From Clostridiaceae bacterium (GTDB lineage Bacteria; Bacillota; Clostridia; Lachnospirales; Lachnospiraceae), in assembly GCA_910575795.1 (NCBI GenBank), contig CAJTGE010000024.1, positions 1-64,000 on the forward strand: a stretch of 64,000 nt of DNA, written 5' to 3'. Both the position numbers and the translations under genes were made by a program. Positions 1 to 9,328 of the stretch are shown here, piece after piece (positions within the stretch are counted from its first letter, which is position 1; each line of letters begins with the position of its first letter). Below the pieces are notes generated by a model that was not told where the DNA came from, searched no databases, and saw nothing but the letters and a program-made list of their open reading frames with translations.

Positions 1-540
1 CAGTTTTCGAGGTCAGGTAACGGATTGAAAAATAAGTCCGATGAACCTGATTTTTTAGTGTCCAAAATGACTTCAAATGGATGAAGATCAGGGTTTTCGG
101 ACAGTCTGGGGGGGGGTAATTCCAAAATGTTGTGTTACGAACATTTTTGCATAGTGAGACTGTGCAAAATGGACAACATTTTTCCGGAGCTTCAGACGGA
201 ATACATCCGGGCTGCTTTCTGTAACCAGGGACTTGTATGAACGGAAATAATTATTGACAGAGAGCCACCATACCATCGCTGTGCCTTTTTGGCATAAATC
301 AATATGATGGATCTGTGTTTCGGGCAATACCAGTACAGAGTCGCCGCTGTCGATATACTGGGATACATACCGGTTGTCATACTTCCAGTAGACTTCCGGC
401 ACAGGGCAGTTAATGCCATCTGCGTCTGGATAAACCATATAAGTTTCGATTCCGCGCTTGGTCAGGCATCTGGCAAACTGATGCAGCAATTCCGGGCCGC
501 CGGTTGCAACATTGGCAGGCGCTAAGATAAATACTCTCAT
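1..540 (-). pseudogene. glycosyltransferase-like gene, out of frame at a C9 tract, cut by window edge
   Basis: The start ATG at 538-540 (minus strand) has a strong AGGAGGA site just upstream (544-550). The N-terminus (MRVFILAPANVATGGPELLHQ) looks like the nucleotide-sugar-binding start of a GT-B glycosyltransferase. The frame runs about 140 codons and then hits a run of nine C on the coding strand (plus-strand G at 108-116). As written it stops at 88-90. Removing one C opens a frame with no stop to the window edge (reading on as ...TPPRLSENPDLHPFEV...), so the gene is either switched off by slippage or carries a sequencing error. It is divergent from the gene at 800, which has the same kind of defect. 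The sugar specificity is unknown. Confidence 0.6.
108..116. repeat. poly-G/C tract (9) inside glycosyltransferase gene
   Basis: Nine consecutive G on the plus strand. This is the exact point where the minus-strand reading frame changes; eight would restore the downstream open frame. Runs this long occur only three times in the window, each in a glycosyltransferase-type gene. Confidence 0.75.
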
Positions 541-626
541 GTTTCCTCCTAAATCGTATGATATACATCAGTTACGGTTCACAGTAACCGATATCAGGCA
601 GATATTGACTATATTATAACATATAG

Positions 627-655
627 TTGTGAAAAAATAAACTTGCATGTATAAT
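627..655 (+). promoter_or_regulatory. sigma-A type promoter for the CgeB-like gene
   Basis: TTGTGA at 627-632, a 17-nt spacer, and TATAAT at 650-655. It lies about 145 nt upstream of the ATG at 800, in the divergent intergenic region. Confidence 0.6.
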
Positions 656-799
656 GAAAGCAATCATTCACAGCGCAAAGCCAGATCTGTGTACATACCG
701 CGCCGACCGTATGGGCAGGTGATTAACCAGTGTATACAATATACAGGACAGGAGACAGATGTACCGGGTTTACAGCAAAGGGACAGAAAGGAAACCGAT

Positions 800-1968
800 A
801 TGAAGATTTTACTATTTGTTAAGGATGCCGCCTATGGAAGGAAAGATCTGTTAGAGGCATTTTCAAAAGAGGGCCATGATGTGGCCAGCTATCCATTCAA
901 TTATATTGGGGGGGGCACGAAAGCCATAATGAGACAGAGCGGCGGCAATTTATATCATCTGCATTGCACAGGGACGCGCCGGATGTGGTATTTTCCTTTG
1001 GATATGATGGATTCATCTCGGAAATATGCGATAAAGAAAAAATAAGATATATATCCTGGACTTATGATAACCCGGATATTATGCTGTATTCATATACAGT
1101 GAATAATCCATGCAATGTGATTTATGTGTTTGATAAAAGTTTATACGCTCAGTTCCATGATGCAGGCATTTCTACGGTACGCTATATGCCGCTGGCTGCA
1201 AATACAGAGCGCCTGGATCGTATGAGCCGGACCGAATCATTGCCGACTCTTTATGATATTTCGTTTGTTGGTTCTCTTTATGTAGAGAGAGAGAGGGGAA
1301 ACTATTATGATCAGATGGCGGTAAATCTGCCGGATTATGCGAATGGCTATCTGGATGGCCTGATAGCGGCCCAGTTAAAGATACAGGGGTATAATTTCAT
1401 TGAGGAGCTTCTCGGGCCTGTCATAAACGATTTGTGTGAGGCGTTCCCATTACAGCCTTTCGGCATGGAAACCAGAGAATTTCTCTATGCGCAGGGTATT
1501 ATTAACCGGAGGATTACGGCCATAGAACGTCTTGATTTATTAGCGGACATTGCCGGGAAGCACAGGGTGGATCTGTTTACACATTATAAAGAGTTCAGTA
1601 TGCCTAATTTGTATAATCACGGCGAGGTTTACAGCTATGATGAGTTTCCTCGGGTGATAAAGCAGAGTAAAATTAATCTGAATATTACACTCCGCAGCAT
1701 TCATAGCGGGATCCCTCTGCGCGCGTTTGAAATTATGGGAAGCGGCGGTTTTTTACTAAGTAATTATCAGGCGGATTTTCTTGATTTTTTTGTTCCGGGT
1801 GAGGATTTTGTCTACTATGAAGATAAGAGCGATTTGCTTAGGAAAATCGATTATTATTTAATACACGAAGATGAGAGAAAGGAGATTGCCAAAAACGGGC
1901 ATGATAAAGTGGCTGCCGCGCATACATACAGGCATCGCATCAGGGAGATGTTAGATTTTATAAAATGA
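800..1968 (+). pseudogene. CgeB-like glycosyltransferase, frameshifted at a G8 tract
   Basis: The ATG at 800 follows an AAAGGAAA site and starts MKILLFVKDAAYGRKDLLEA. At the G run 908-915 the frame is lost and a short out-of-frame tail ends at 1045. With nine G instead of eight, the frame joins the open frame covering 964-1968, giving a product of about 389 residues. The C-terminal third (IPLRAFEIMGSGGFLLSNY, then a PGEDFVYYED segment) matches the Glyco_trans_1_2/CgeB family of spore-surface and flagellar-associated glycosyltransferases. A phase-OFF state is the simplest reading; a one-base sequencing error is the alternative. The acceptor is unknown. Confidence 0.7.
908..915. repeat. poly-G tract (8) inside CgeB-like gene
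   Basis: Eight consecutive G. Nine would fuse the N-terminal frame (from 800) with the long downstream frame. The joined peptide runs smoothly across the tract (YIGGGHESHNETERRQF). Confidence 0.75.
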
Positions 1969-2156
1969 CCGGCAGCATCGCATGGATTTTATGAAAAACA
2001 GGCTTACTTTTCATCCAGGCATCGCGTCTGTCATTGTTTCCCGGTCAGCCCTGTAAGAAAACATTAAGGAACTTTAAGAAAAATAAGGTGGGAGTGCGCG
2101 GCCCATTTATGTATAATAAAGTAACAGTTCGCGGTGTGCAGGCAGGAGGGACGGAT

Positions 2157-3014
2157 TTGGAACCAGTCGTGGAGGTATGTGGGAAAGCGGAGAATACAGG
2201 GCGGCTTCCTGTGATTGAGGTAAAGAATTTATATAAGATATACCGTGTCGGCGAGACGAAGGTATATGCCTTAAACGGAGTGGATTTTACCATGTACAAG
2301 GGGGAATTCTGCGCCATTGTCGGCACCTCGGGTTCCGGGAAATCGACGCTCTTAAATATGCTGGCAGGGCTTGAGAAGCCCACCAAGGGCGAGATCGTGA
2401 TCGCGGGCCAGCATATTGAGAAGCTGACTGAGAACCAGCTCGTGTCGTTCCGGCGCAAAAGGGTCGGATTTATTTTCCAGTCTTATAATCTGTTAGGGAC
2501 CATGAACGCGGTGGAGAATGTCGCGCTCCCGCTGTCCTTCCAGGGCATTCCGAAGAAAAAGAGGCTTGCAAAGGCCAGGAAATACCTGGCTTTGGTGGGG
2601 CTTGAAAAGATTGCACGGCATATGCCGAACCAGATGTCCGGAGGCCAGCAGCAGCGGGTGGGCATTGCCAGGGCCCTGGCCGTGCATCCGCAGATTATTT
2701 TCGCGGACGAGCCGACAGGGAACCTGGATTCGCATACGACCATGGATGTGCTGCGGCTGATGCAGAAGATTGTGCGGGAGCACAGCCAGACGCTGGTGAT
2801 GGTTACGCATGACAACCATCTGGCCACGTACGCGGACCGGATTTTCCACATCATTGACGGAAAGATCGTAAAGATTGAGGATAACCGCCGCAGGGCGGGG
2901 AGAGATGCAGAAGAATGCGCGGATCCGGGAAAGGATGAGGAATGCGCCGATTCGGCGGGAAATGAGGCGGGCGGCAGCCCGGTAGAATCGACAGACAGGG
3001 AGGAAGTAAGATGA
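2157..3014 (+). CDS. ABC transporter ATPase (MacB/LolD type)
   Basis: The predicted cytoplasmic ATPase of a MacB-type system. It has Walker A GTSGSGKST near residue 57, a Q-loop in IFQSYNLLG, the signature MSGGQQQRVGIARA, Walker B IIFADEPTGNLDS and an H-loop MVTHDN. These ATPases drive a FtsX-like permease mechanically rather than by substrate translocation. I favour the TTG start at 2157 because AGGAGGG lies six bases upstream; an ATG at 2109 in the same frame has only a distant site. The acidic C-terminal tail after the ATPase fold (about residues 245-285) is unusual and unassigned. The stop overlaps the ATG of the exported partner at 3011, so the genes are translationally coupled. Confidence 0.9.
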   Translation: MEPVVEVCGKAENTGRLPVIEVKNLYKIYRVGETKVYALNGVDFTMYKGEFCAIVGTSGSGKSTLLNMLAGLEKPTKGEIVIAGQHIEKLTENQLVSFRRKRVGFIFQSYNLLGTMNAVENVALPLSFQGIPKKKRLAKARKYLALVGLEKIARHMPNQMSGGQQQRVGIARALAVHPQIIFADEPTGNLDSHTTMDVLRLMQKIVREHSQTLVMVTHDNHLATYADRIFHIIDGKIVKIEDNRRRAGRDAEECADPGKDEECADSAGNEAGGSPVESTDREEVR

Positions 3015-4900
3015 AGACATGGAAGAGGCTGCCGGCGGTTTTGCTCCTGATAATTGCGCTTCTGGCGGCGGCGGTCATGCCGGCGGCGGCGGAGATGCTG
3101 GATATGAGCGAGTTTAATCAGATCCAGATAATAGTCAGCAAGGTGCCCAGAGGTAAGGCAGGAAATAAAATTTCCATTAAAATGACCATACATAATGATG
3201 GAACTATGGATAACAATACATTGAAGGAAATCTGTCTGGCTACCCCTGAAGAACATGAGAGTTTCATGGAAGAAAAATTTGGAGATGATGAAGAGGAAGA
3301 CGATGATAATGATGGAGAGGGCGGGCTTCGTAGATACCATGATTCGTATCCTTTTGAGGTGGACTCATCTACTTTTAAGCCTAAGCCACTTGGGATGAAA
3401 CCAGGATCTGACAAAACAGTCACCCTGTCTTATAAGCTTAGACGTGATCTTCAGGCAGGATATTATCAGGCATTTTTTTTCATTAAAGACAATAACGACA
3501 GCCGCTACAGAGTCGGCGTCAACATCTGGGTTTCCGCCTACGACGGCTCTTCGACCGAGGAGGACGACGGAAACAATACGGATTACGATTTTTCCATCGG
3601 GGACGGGCAGTTTACGCCCTACGCGGCGTACGGCCAGGTGATGAATTTTAATGTCAACCTGACGAATACCGGGACGCGCAAGGTGTATGATGTGCGCGTG
3701 GACATGCAGCTTGACGCGGATGTGACGAAATTCCCCTTTGATATCAACGAGGGCAATTATAACCGCAAGATGGGCGATATGGAGCCGGGCCAGATGGTGG
3801 AGGTTCCGTACAGCATGGGCGTGCGCACGGATGTAAAGTCGGGCTTTTTCCCGATCCACTATTTTGTCACCTACCGCGAGGAGGAGGGCGGCAACTTTTC
3901 AGAGCCGGTGGATCTGGTGTTTTATGTCCACGTAAAGGGCGAGGACGACGACGAGCTGGCCGCGGACGCGGGGGAGCAGGACCGGACCAAGGCGAGGATC
4001 ATTGTGGACAGCTTTTCGACCGAGCCGCAGGAGATTTACGCGGGCGCGCCTTTTGTGTTAAAGGTGCGGATGAAGAACGCGTCGTCAAATGTGAGCGCCA
4101 GCAATATCATGTTTACCTTTGTCTCCGAGGAGGTGGAGAGCAGCCCGATCTTTACCTCCGACACGGGTTCCACCTCCATGGTGGTCAACAGCCTTTCCCC
4201 GGGCGAGGTGACAGAGCTTTCCATGCTGTTCAAGCCGGCGCCGACGGCGGAGCAGAAGTCGTACCGGATGACGATCCAGGAGCAGTACGACAGCCCGGAA
4301 TTTAAGAATGCCAAGGAGGAGGTCAAGATTTCCCTGCAGGTAAAGCAGGAACCGAGACTGAACACCAGTACGATTGAGGTCATGCCGGACAATCTGGAGG
4401 TTGGTTCCGAGACAAACGTGATGTTTGGGATCAACAATACGGGAAAGGTCCTCCTTTATAATGTGATGGTCCGTTTCGAGGCGGATTCCATCCAGACCTC
4501 GGACACATATGTGGGCAATATTAAGCCCGGCGAGACCGGAAATGTGGATACCATGGTGACAGCCGTTGCCCCGACCATGGACGACGGAAGGGTGAAAATC
4601 ATCATTTCCTATGAGGACGAGAACGGGGCGGTGACCGAGGTTGAAAAGGAGCTGATGCTGTTTGTCAGCGAGGCCGTTGATCCGTATGAGGGCATGGAGG
4701 CCGGCATGATGGAAGGTATGGACGGCATGGAGGGCGGTGAAATGGAGGGGCAGGGTTCCTTCCTTTCCAAATATGGGAAAATCGTTTTCCCGATCGCCGC
4801 CGTGCTGGCTATCGGCGCGGGGTCGTTCATTGTGGTGAAACGGAAAAAGAAAAAGGAAAAGGAGCTGGAGGAAGAGGAGCTGGACGATGAGATTTCTTGA
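3011..4900 (+). CDS. exported CARDB/S-layer-like protein of the ABC module
   Basis: 629 residues. The N-terminus has a lysine/arginine start and a hydrophobic Ala-rich signal peptide ending near AAA at residue 27. The body contains repeated beta-rich segments (for example VNLTNTGTRKVYDVRV and FGINNTGKVLLYNVMV) resembling CARDB/COG1361 domains. The C-terminus has a methionine/glycine-rich stretch, one transmembrane helix (IVFPIAAVLAIGAGSFIVV) and a lysine-rich cytoplasmic tail, so it is anchored with a large outer domain. It probably acts as the outer partner of the ATPase and the FtsX permease on either side. Codons from about 3115 to 3485 are visibly AT-richer than the rest of the gene, suggesting intragenic replacement; an eight-T run (3473-3480) sits at the boundary. 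The substrate is unknown. Confidence 0.8.
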   Translation: MKTWKRLPAVLLLIIALLAAAVMPAAAEMLDMSEFNQIQIIVSKVPRGKAGNKISIKMTIHNDGTMDNNTLKEICLATPEEHESFMEEKFGDDEEEDDDNDGEGGLRRYHDSYPFEVDSSTFKPKPLGMKPGSDKTVTLSYKLRRDLQAGYYQAFFFIKDNNDSRYRVGVNIWVSAYDGSSTEEDDGNNTDYDFSIGDGQFTPYAAYGQVMNFNVNLTNTGTRKVYDVRVDMQLDADVTKFPFDINEGNYNRKMGDMEPGQMVEVPYSMGVRTDVKSGFFPIHYFVTYREEEGGNFSEPVDLVFYVHVKGEDDDELAADAGEQDRTKARIIVDSFSTEPQEIYAGAPFVLKVRMKNASSNVSASNIMFTFVSEEVESSPIFTSDTGSTSMVVNSLSPGEVTELSMLFKPAPTAEQKSYRMTIQEQYDSPEFKNAKEEVKISLQVKQEPRLNTSTIEVMPDNLEVGSETNVMFGINNTGKVLLYNVMVRFEADSIQTSDTYVGNIKPGETGNVDTMVTAVAPTMDDGRVKIIISYEDENGAVTEVEKELMLFVSEAVDPYEGMEAGMMEGMDGMEGGEMEGQGSFLSKYGKIVFPIAAVLAIGAGSFIVVKRKKKKEKELEEEELDDEIS

Positions 4901-6248
4901 TCTGCTTCAAATGAGCGCAAATAACCTGCTGCGCAGGAAGCTGCGCACCTTTCTGACGGTTCTGGGCGTGATCATCGGCACAGCGTCCATTGTGGTGATG
5001 ATCTCACTGGGGATCGGCCTCAAACAGAACATTATGGATCAGTACGCCTCCTACGGGAGCCTGACGGCGATTGAGATCTACAATTACGACCGGGGCGGGG
5101 ATAATGACAAGACAAATCCGGAGGACAGCTTCATGACAGACGAGACGATGAAGCTGTTTGAGGCCATCCCCCATGTGACGAGCGCCTATCCGCAGCTTCG
5201 GTGCGAGGTGATCATGCGTCAGGGAGTCTATGAGGGGGATATTTCCATGTTCGGCATCCCCTATGAGGCGATGAAAAATATTGATATCGGGGAAGGGACG
5301 CTTCCGGATCCGAACAGCCCGGAGATGGAGATGATCGTCGGAAACCGCGCGCCGCAGTATTTCAGGAATTCAAAGACAGGCAAGGGCTTCTGGGACGAGG
5401 GCGCATCGATCGACGTGCAGTTTATGGGGCGGCCGATGTTTACGATTTTTGACACGGAAGGGTATTACCAGTACCGCTATTCCTCCGGCGAGGAGGGACA
5501 GGCGAAAAATCCGCCGAAAAAATATATGCTTAAGACAGCCGGGATGGTAAGCGGCGGGGAAAATGACTGGAGCCAGTACAGCTACGGCGTGTATGTGGAT
5601 CTGGAGAAGCTGAAGACGCAGCTAAAGCAGGTTTATAAGAAACGGCCGATCCCGGGACAGCCCACGACGAAAAAGGGCAAGCCGTACAGCTATTTTGTGT
5701 ACGAGAACGCGACCGTGAATGTGGATGACATGAACAATGTCATGGAGGTGCAGACGGCGATCAACAACATGGGCTTTGAAGCGAACAGCCAGATGGAGTG
5801 GCTGCAGCAGTCGCAGGAGCAGTCCAATATGGTGCAGGCCGTCCTGGGCGGCATCGGCGCAGTGTCCCTCTTTGTGGCGGCGATCGGGATTGCGAACACG
5901 ATGATGATGTCGATTTACGAGAGGACAAAGGAGATCGGCGTGATCAAGGTTCTGGGCTGCGCGATGGGCAATATCCGCAGCATGTTCCTCATAGAGGCCG
6001 GTTTTATCGGTTTTATCGGCGGCGTGGTCGGCGTTGGCTTAAGCTACGGGATCTCATTTCTGGTGAATAAATTTCTGGCGGCGGCTTATTACGGCATGGC
6101 GGACGGCTCGTGGAAGCTCTCGATCATCCCGGCATGGCTGGCCCTGGCCTCGGTTGGGTTTGCGGTGCTGATTGGGATGATGGCCGGATTCTTTCCGGCG
6201 CTGCGGGCGATGAAGCTGAGCCCGCTGGCGGCGATCCGGAATGAGTGA
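4887..6248 (+). CDS. FtsX/MacB-like ABC permease
   Basis: 453 residues. One N-terminal transmembrane helix (LRTFLTVLGVIIGTASIVVMISLG), a large extracytoplasmic domain of about 250 residues, then three C-terminal helices containing the FtsX-family stretch IYERTKEIGVIKVLGC and the terminal PALRAMKLSPLAAIRNE. This is the MacB_PCD plus FtsX topology. The gene overlaps the upstream gene by 14 nt. With the ATPase and exported protein it forms a module that probably exports a peptide or lipid or remodels the envelope; the sequence does not show which. Confidence 0.9.
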   Translation: MRFLDLLQMSANNLLRRKLRTFLTVLGVIIGTASIVVMISLGIGLKQNIMDQYASYGSLTAIEIYNYDRGGDNDKTNPEDSFMTDETMKLFEAIPHVTSAYPQLRCEVIMRQGVYEGDISMFGIPYEAMKNIDIGEGTLPDPNSPEMEMIVGNRAPQYFRNSKTGKGFWDEGASIDVQFMGRPMFTIFDTEGYYQYRYSSGEEGQAKNPPKKYMLKTAGMVSGGENDWSQYSYGVYVDLEKLKTQLKQVYKKRPIPGQPTTKKGKPYSYFVYENATVNVDDMNNVMEVQTAINNMGFEANSQMEWLQQSQEQSNMVQAVLGGIGAVSLFVAAIGIANTMMMSIYERTKEIGVIKVLGCAMGNIRSMFLIEAGFIGFIGGVVGVGLSYGISFLVNKFLAAAYYGMADGSWKLSIIPAWLALASVGFAVLIGMMAGFFPALRAMKLSPLAAIRNE

Positions 6249-6281
6249 CGCCCGGTAACGGCAGACAGGAGGAGGACGGGG

Positions 6282-6992
6282 ATGAAACGAAACATAGCGC
6301 GTTATATGCTGCCGGCGCTTCTTTTGCTGGCGCTTTGGGGGAGCATGGCTCTTCAGCCGGTACGGAGGAATAACCGGATACTGCGAAAGAATATGAGGGC
6401 CCTTTCCGGCATGGCGGACGGGGAGGAGATCCATCTCGGCGATCTGGCGGCGTTTGAGTGGAGCTGTGTGTACAGTTTTGACCCGTATACCCCGAAGGAG
6501 GTCATGGCAGAGACGATGGGCGTTTCACCGCGTCATCTGCAGGAGGCCGTGAGCGAGGGGATGGTGCAGCTTGTGTTTGTGGATGACAGGGGAAATGTGT
6601 CCGCAAGCGTGTGCGGCTATTCCCAAAACCTTGGATACAGCATTGACTTAGGGCGGTGGGACGACGAAAAGCCGTACCGCCGCGTTGCGCGGGAGACGGA
6701 TGTGTTTGTGTACCGCTGCCGCGGCGGACTTCCTGAGCTGGCCTTTGAGGGACAGATGTTTGAGGGGACGGTAGAGGCGGCCGGAGAGCTTAGCTCGCTG
6801 ACTGCGCTGATCCGGATCGATGACGGGCAGGATATCCGGCGGTCAGGGGCGCTGGCGTCTGTTCGTCTTACACAGGAACAGGCCGGGAGGATCAGCAGAG
6901 GGGATCGGGTGAGGGTGTATTATGACGGAATAGTGGGAGAGACGAGCCCGCTTCAGATTTTGGGGATCATGCGGGTGGAGGCGCTGGAGTGA
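6282..6992 (+). CDS. membrane-anchored protein of unknown function
   Basis: 236 residues. The ATG at 6282 is preceded by an AGGAGG site. A hydrophobic N-terminal segment (YMLPALLLLALWGSMAL) is followed by a soluble region with no domain I recognise. The C-terminal part (VRLTQEQAGRISRGDRVRVYYDGIVGET) resembles the small beta-barrel of secreted YobA/DUF3221-like proteins, but only weakly. It lies 33 nt after the FtsX permease and is followed by a hairpin, so it is probably the last gene of the ABC operon. Confidence 0.6.
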   Translation: MKRNIARYMLPALLLLALWGSMALQPVRRNNRILRKNMRALSGMADGEEIHLGDLAAFEWSCVYSFDPYTPKEVMAETMGVSPRHLQEAVSEGMVQLVFVDDRGNVSASVCGYSQNLGYSIDLGRWDDEKPYRRVARETDVFVYRCRGGLPELAFEGQMFEGTVEAAGELSSLTALIRIDDGQDIRRSGALASVRLTQEQAGRISRGDRVRVYYDGIVGETSPLQILGIMRVEALE

Positions 6993-7000
6993 GGGATGGC

Positions 7001-7024
7001 AGCCGTTCGGGTGTCTGAACGGTT
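7001..7024 (+). terminator. hairpin after the ABC operon (CCGTTCAG-type palindrome)
   Basis: CCGTTCGG at 7003-7010 pairs with CTGAACGG at 7015-7022 across a GTGT loop, just after the stop at 6992. There is no T tract, so termination is uncertain. The same palindrome recurs in several other intergenic regions. Confidence 0.4.
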
Positions 7025-7358
7025 GCGAGGGATAAAATCTTCAGCAAAAAGATAAAAAGGCTTGAAATTTATGCAAAATGATTATATAATACCCTTACAA
7101 ATCAAAGATAACTATTCACATTGCTGAGAGAATGAGAGCAACGCAGTCGTGTAATACGTTCCCGGGAGGAATTACGGGCATATTACGGGACGGCGTTTTT
7201 TGCGTTCTGCGGCAAGGGAGAAAAGGGGGGATACGGATGCGGGAGACAGGCAGAAAAGCCGCCTGACAGCTGTTCGGCAGCCTGTACGGCTGCGCTGTTT
7301 TTGCGGCGCAGGGCGGCTTTTCATCCGATTATATTTGTGAGAAAGGAAAAGTAAGGTT
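7025..7358 (+). promoter_or_regulatory. long leader of mgtC with terminator-like hairpin
   Basis: About 330 bases without a gene. Near the 3' end AAAAGCCGCC (7254-7263) can pair perfectly with GGCGGCTTTT (7312-7321), 37 bases before the mgtC ATG. Upstream, 7128-7200 is rich in short self-complementary GGG/CCC blocks. A long leader ending in a terminator-like stem ahead of a Mg2+-linked gene suggests attenuation or a riboswitch. I do not recognise the M-box or another known class. Confidence 0.45.
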
Positions 7359-8048
7359 ATGGGTACGTATGAGGTGTTAAATCAGTTTCAGTTTCCGGAG
7401 TTTTTGGTACATATGGAGTATCTGCTGCGCATTATCGTGGCAACGCTTTTGGGCCTGGCGATCGGGAGCGAGCGGAAAAACCGCAATAAATCAGCGGGAA
7501 TCCGCACGCATGCAATTGTGGCGCTGGGGGCGGCGCTGATTATGGTAGTGTCAAAATACGGCTTTATGGACACGGATCGCGCGGACGCTGCCCGTGTGGC
7601 GGCGCAGGTTATCAGCGGCGTGGGCTTTCTGGGGGCAGGCGTGATATTTGTCCGGAACAATCTGGTAAACGGCCTTACGACAGCGGCGGGAATCTGGGCG
7701 ACAGCCGGCGTGGGGGTAGCCATGGGCGCCGGTCTGTACCTGATCGGCGTCAGCTCTGCGGTATTGATTATTCTCCTGCAGTTTGCGATGCACAACATCA
7801 GTTATTTTTCAAAGGTAGCCAGCGGGGGCCTGATCCGCATGAAGATCATGAAACAGGCCGGTTCTGTGGGGAAGATGGAGGAATACCTGCAAAAGGAAGG
7901 ACTGGACGTGGTGAGCGTGAAGATCAACAAGAAAAAGAAAGAGGAAGTGGATCTGGAATTTGACGTGGTGTATCCTCCGGGCTATAAGAAGAGCGCGCTT
8001 CTGGCCAAGCTGGTGGAAATGGAAGATGTGCTGACGGTCAGCGAATAG
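7359..8048 (+). CDS. MgtC/SapB family membrane protein
   Basis: 229 residues; ATG preceded by AAAGGAAAAG. The N-terminal half has four to five hydrophobic helices with the family stretch LRIIVATLLGLAIGSERK and the motif ISGVGFLGAGVIF; the C-terminal half is a small soluble domain (about residues 155-229). In other bacteria MgtC proteins inhibit or tune membrane ATPases and support growth at low Mg2+. The long leader is consistent with cation control. It stands alone between two hairpins. Confidence 0.88.
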   Translation: MGTYEVLNQFQFPEFLVHMEYLLRIIVATLLGLAIGSERKNRNKSAGIRTHAIVALGAALIMVVSKYGFMDTDRADAARVAAQVISGVGFLGAGVIFVRNNLVNGLTTAAGIWATAGVGVAMGAGLYLIGVSSAVLIILLQFAMHNISYFSKVASGGLIRMKIMKQAGSVGKMEEYLQKEGLDVVSVKINKKKKEEVDLEFDVVYPPGYKKSALLAKLVEMEDVLTVSE

Positions 8049-8059
8049 GCGGTTTCTCT

Positions 8060-8100
8060 GCGTTCCCGTTTCGCCGCTCCCTGCCCGGAAACGGGAACGC
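8060..8100 (+). terminator. terminator-like hairpin after mgtC
   Basis: GCGTTCCCGTTTC (8060-8072) pairs perfectly with GAAACGGGAACGC (8088-8100), 12 bases after the mgtC stop. No T tract follows, so it may be a partial or bidirectional terminator. Confidence 0.55.
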
Positions 8101-8168
8101 AGCCGTTCACACTATCGAAAGGGTTACCCGCTTACAACGATTTTTATAATATATCGCAGTATTTTGAA

Positions 8169-8197
8169 TTGAATTCCTGTCCCGCAGCGTATATAAT
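8169..8197 (+). promoter_or_regulatory. galE promoter
   Basis: TTGAAT at 8169-8174, a 17-nt spacer and a perfect TATAAT at 8192-8197, about 110 nt before the galE ATG. Between them AACCGTCCAG (8212-8221) and CTGGACGGTT (8227-8236) form a perfect 10-bp leader hairpin. Confidence 0.7.
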
Positions 8198-8307
8198 AAT
8201 AAAGAAATGGCAACCGTCCAGGCTGTCTGGACGGTTACAGGAAATGAGTGGCGGCGCACAGGCTGCCGCACACAGATGGCGCGCCTGAAAGAAGGAGGAA
8301 CAGGAAT

Positions 8308-9324
8308 ATGGCAATTTTGGTGACAGGAGGGGCGGGATATATTGGAAGCCACACTTGCGTGGAGCTTCTGAACGCCGGGTATGATGTGGTTGTTGTGGAT
8401 AACCTTTATAATTCCAGCGAGGAGGCGCTTAAACGGGTCGAGAAGATTACCGGAAAGAGCGTGACGTTCTATGAGGCGGATATCCTGGACAGGCCCGCGA
8501 TGGACGCTGTTTTTGATAAAGAAGACATTGACTCTGTAATTCACTTTGCCGGGCTTAAGGCAGTCGGGGAGTCGGTTGCGAAGCCTCTGGAGTATTACCA
8601 CAATAATATCACAGGGACGCTGGTTCTGTGCGATGCGATGAGGAACCACGGGGTGAAGAATATTATTTTCAGTTCCTCGGCGACGGTTTACGGCGATCCG
8701 GCCTTTGTCCCGATCACGGAGGAATGCCCGAAGGGTAAGATTACAAACCCATACGGCCAGACGAAGGGGATGCTGGAACAGATTCTGACAGATTTCCATG
8801 TGGCGGATCCGGAGTGGAATGTGGTTCTGCTTCGCTACTTTAATCCCATCGGCGCGCATGAGAGCGGCCTGATCGGGGAGGATCCGAAGGGGATCCCCAA
8901 CAATCTGGTTCCGTATATCGCGCAGGTCGCGGTCGGCAAGCTGGAGTGCCTGGGCGTATTCGGCGACGATTATCCGACCCATGACGGGACAGGCGTCCGC
9001 GATTACATCCACGTAGTGGATCTGGCTGTGGGCCATGTAAAGGCGTTAAAGAAGATCGAGGAAAAGGCCGGCGTCTGCATCTATAATCTGGGCACAGGAA
9101 TCGGATACAGCGTGCTGGATGTGGTGAAGGCGTATGAGAAAGCGTGCGGGAAGCCGATTAATTATGCGATCAAAGCGCGCAGGCCGGGCGACATCGCGAC
9201 CTGTTATTCGGATGCGAAAAAGGCAAAGGAAGAGCTTGGATGGGTTGCCGAGCGGGGGATAGAGGAGATGTGCGCGGATTCCTGGAGATGGCAGTCCATG
9301 AATCCGGACGGATACAGAAGTTAA
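8308..9324 (+). CDS. galE: UDP-glucose 4-epimerase
   Basis: 338 residues. It interconverts UDP-glucose and UDP-galactose with bound NAD. The sequence shows the Rossmann motif GGAGYIGSH at the N-terminus, a Ser/Tyr-x3-Lys active site (SSSATVYG and [10 protein letters not shown]), and the substrate-loop region [11 protein letters not shown] typical of GalE rather than of other epimerases. The ATG at 8308 follows GAAGGAGGAAC; a longer in-frame extension from 8248 lacks a site. The length matches the family. It is a single gene with its own promoter and terminator, and would supply UDP-galactose to the glycan pathways. Confidence 0.95.
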   Translation: MAILVTGGAGYIGSHTCVELLNAGYDVVVVDNLYNSSEEALKRVEKITGKSVTFYEADILDRPAMDAVFDKEDIDSVIHFAGLKAVGESVAKPLEYYHNNITGTLVLCDAMRNHGVKNIIFSSSATVYGDPAFVPITEECPKGKITNPYGQTKGMLEQILTDFHVADPEWNVVLLRYFNPIGAHESGLIGEDPKGIPNNLVPYIAQVAVGKLECLGVFGDDYPTHDGTGVRDYIHVVDLAVGHVKALKKIEEKAGVCIYNLGTGIGYSVLDVVKAYEKACGKPINYAIKARRPGDIATCYSDAKKAKEELGWVAERGIEEMCADSWRWQSMNPDGYRS

Positions 9325-9328
9325 GAAG

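Noticed and set aside
7025-7250. M-box magnesium riboswitch before mgtC
   Set aside because: The conserved M-box core could not be found; only the terminal hairpin is clear.
8107-9036. 309-codon frame on the minus strand opposite galE
   Set aside because: It mirrors galE in a GC-rich gene and has no start site; a shadow frame.
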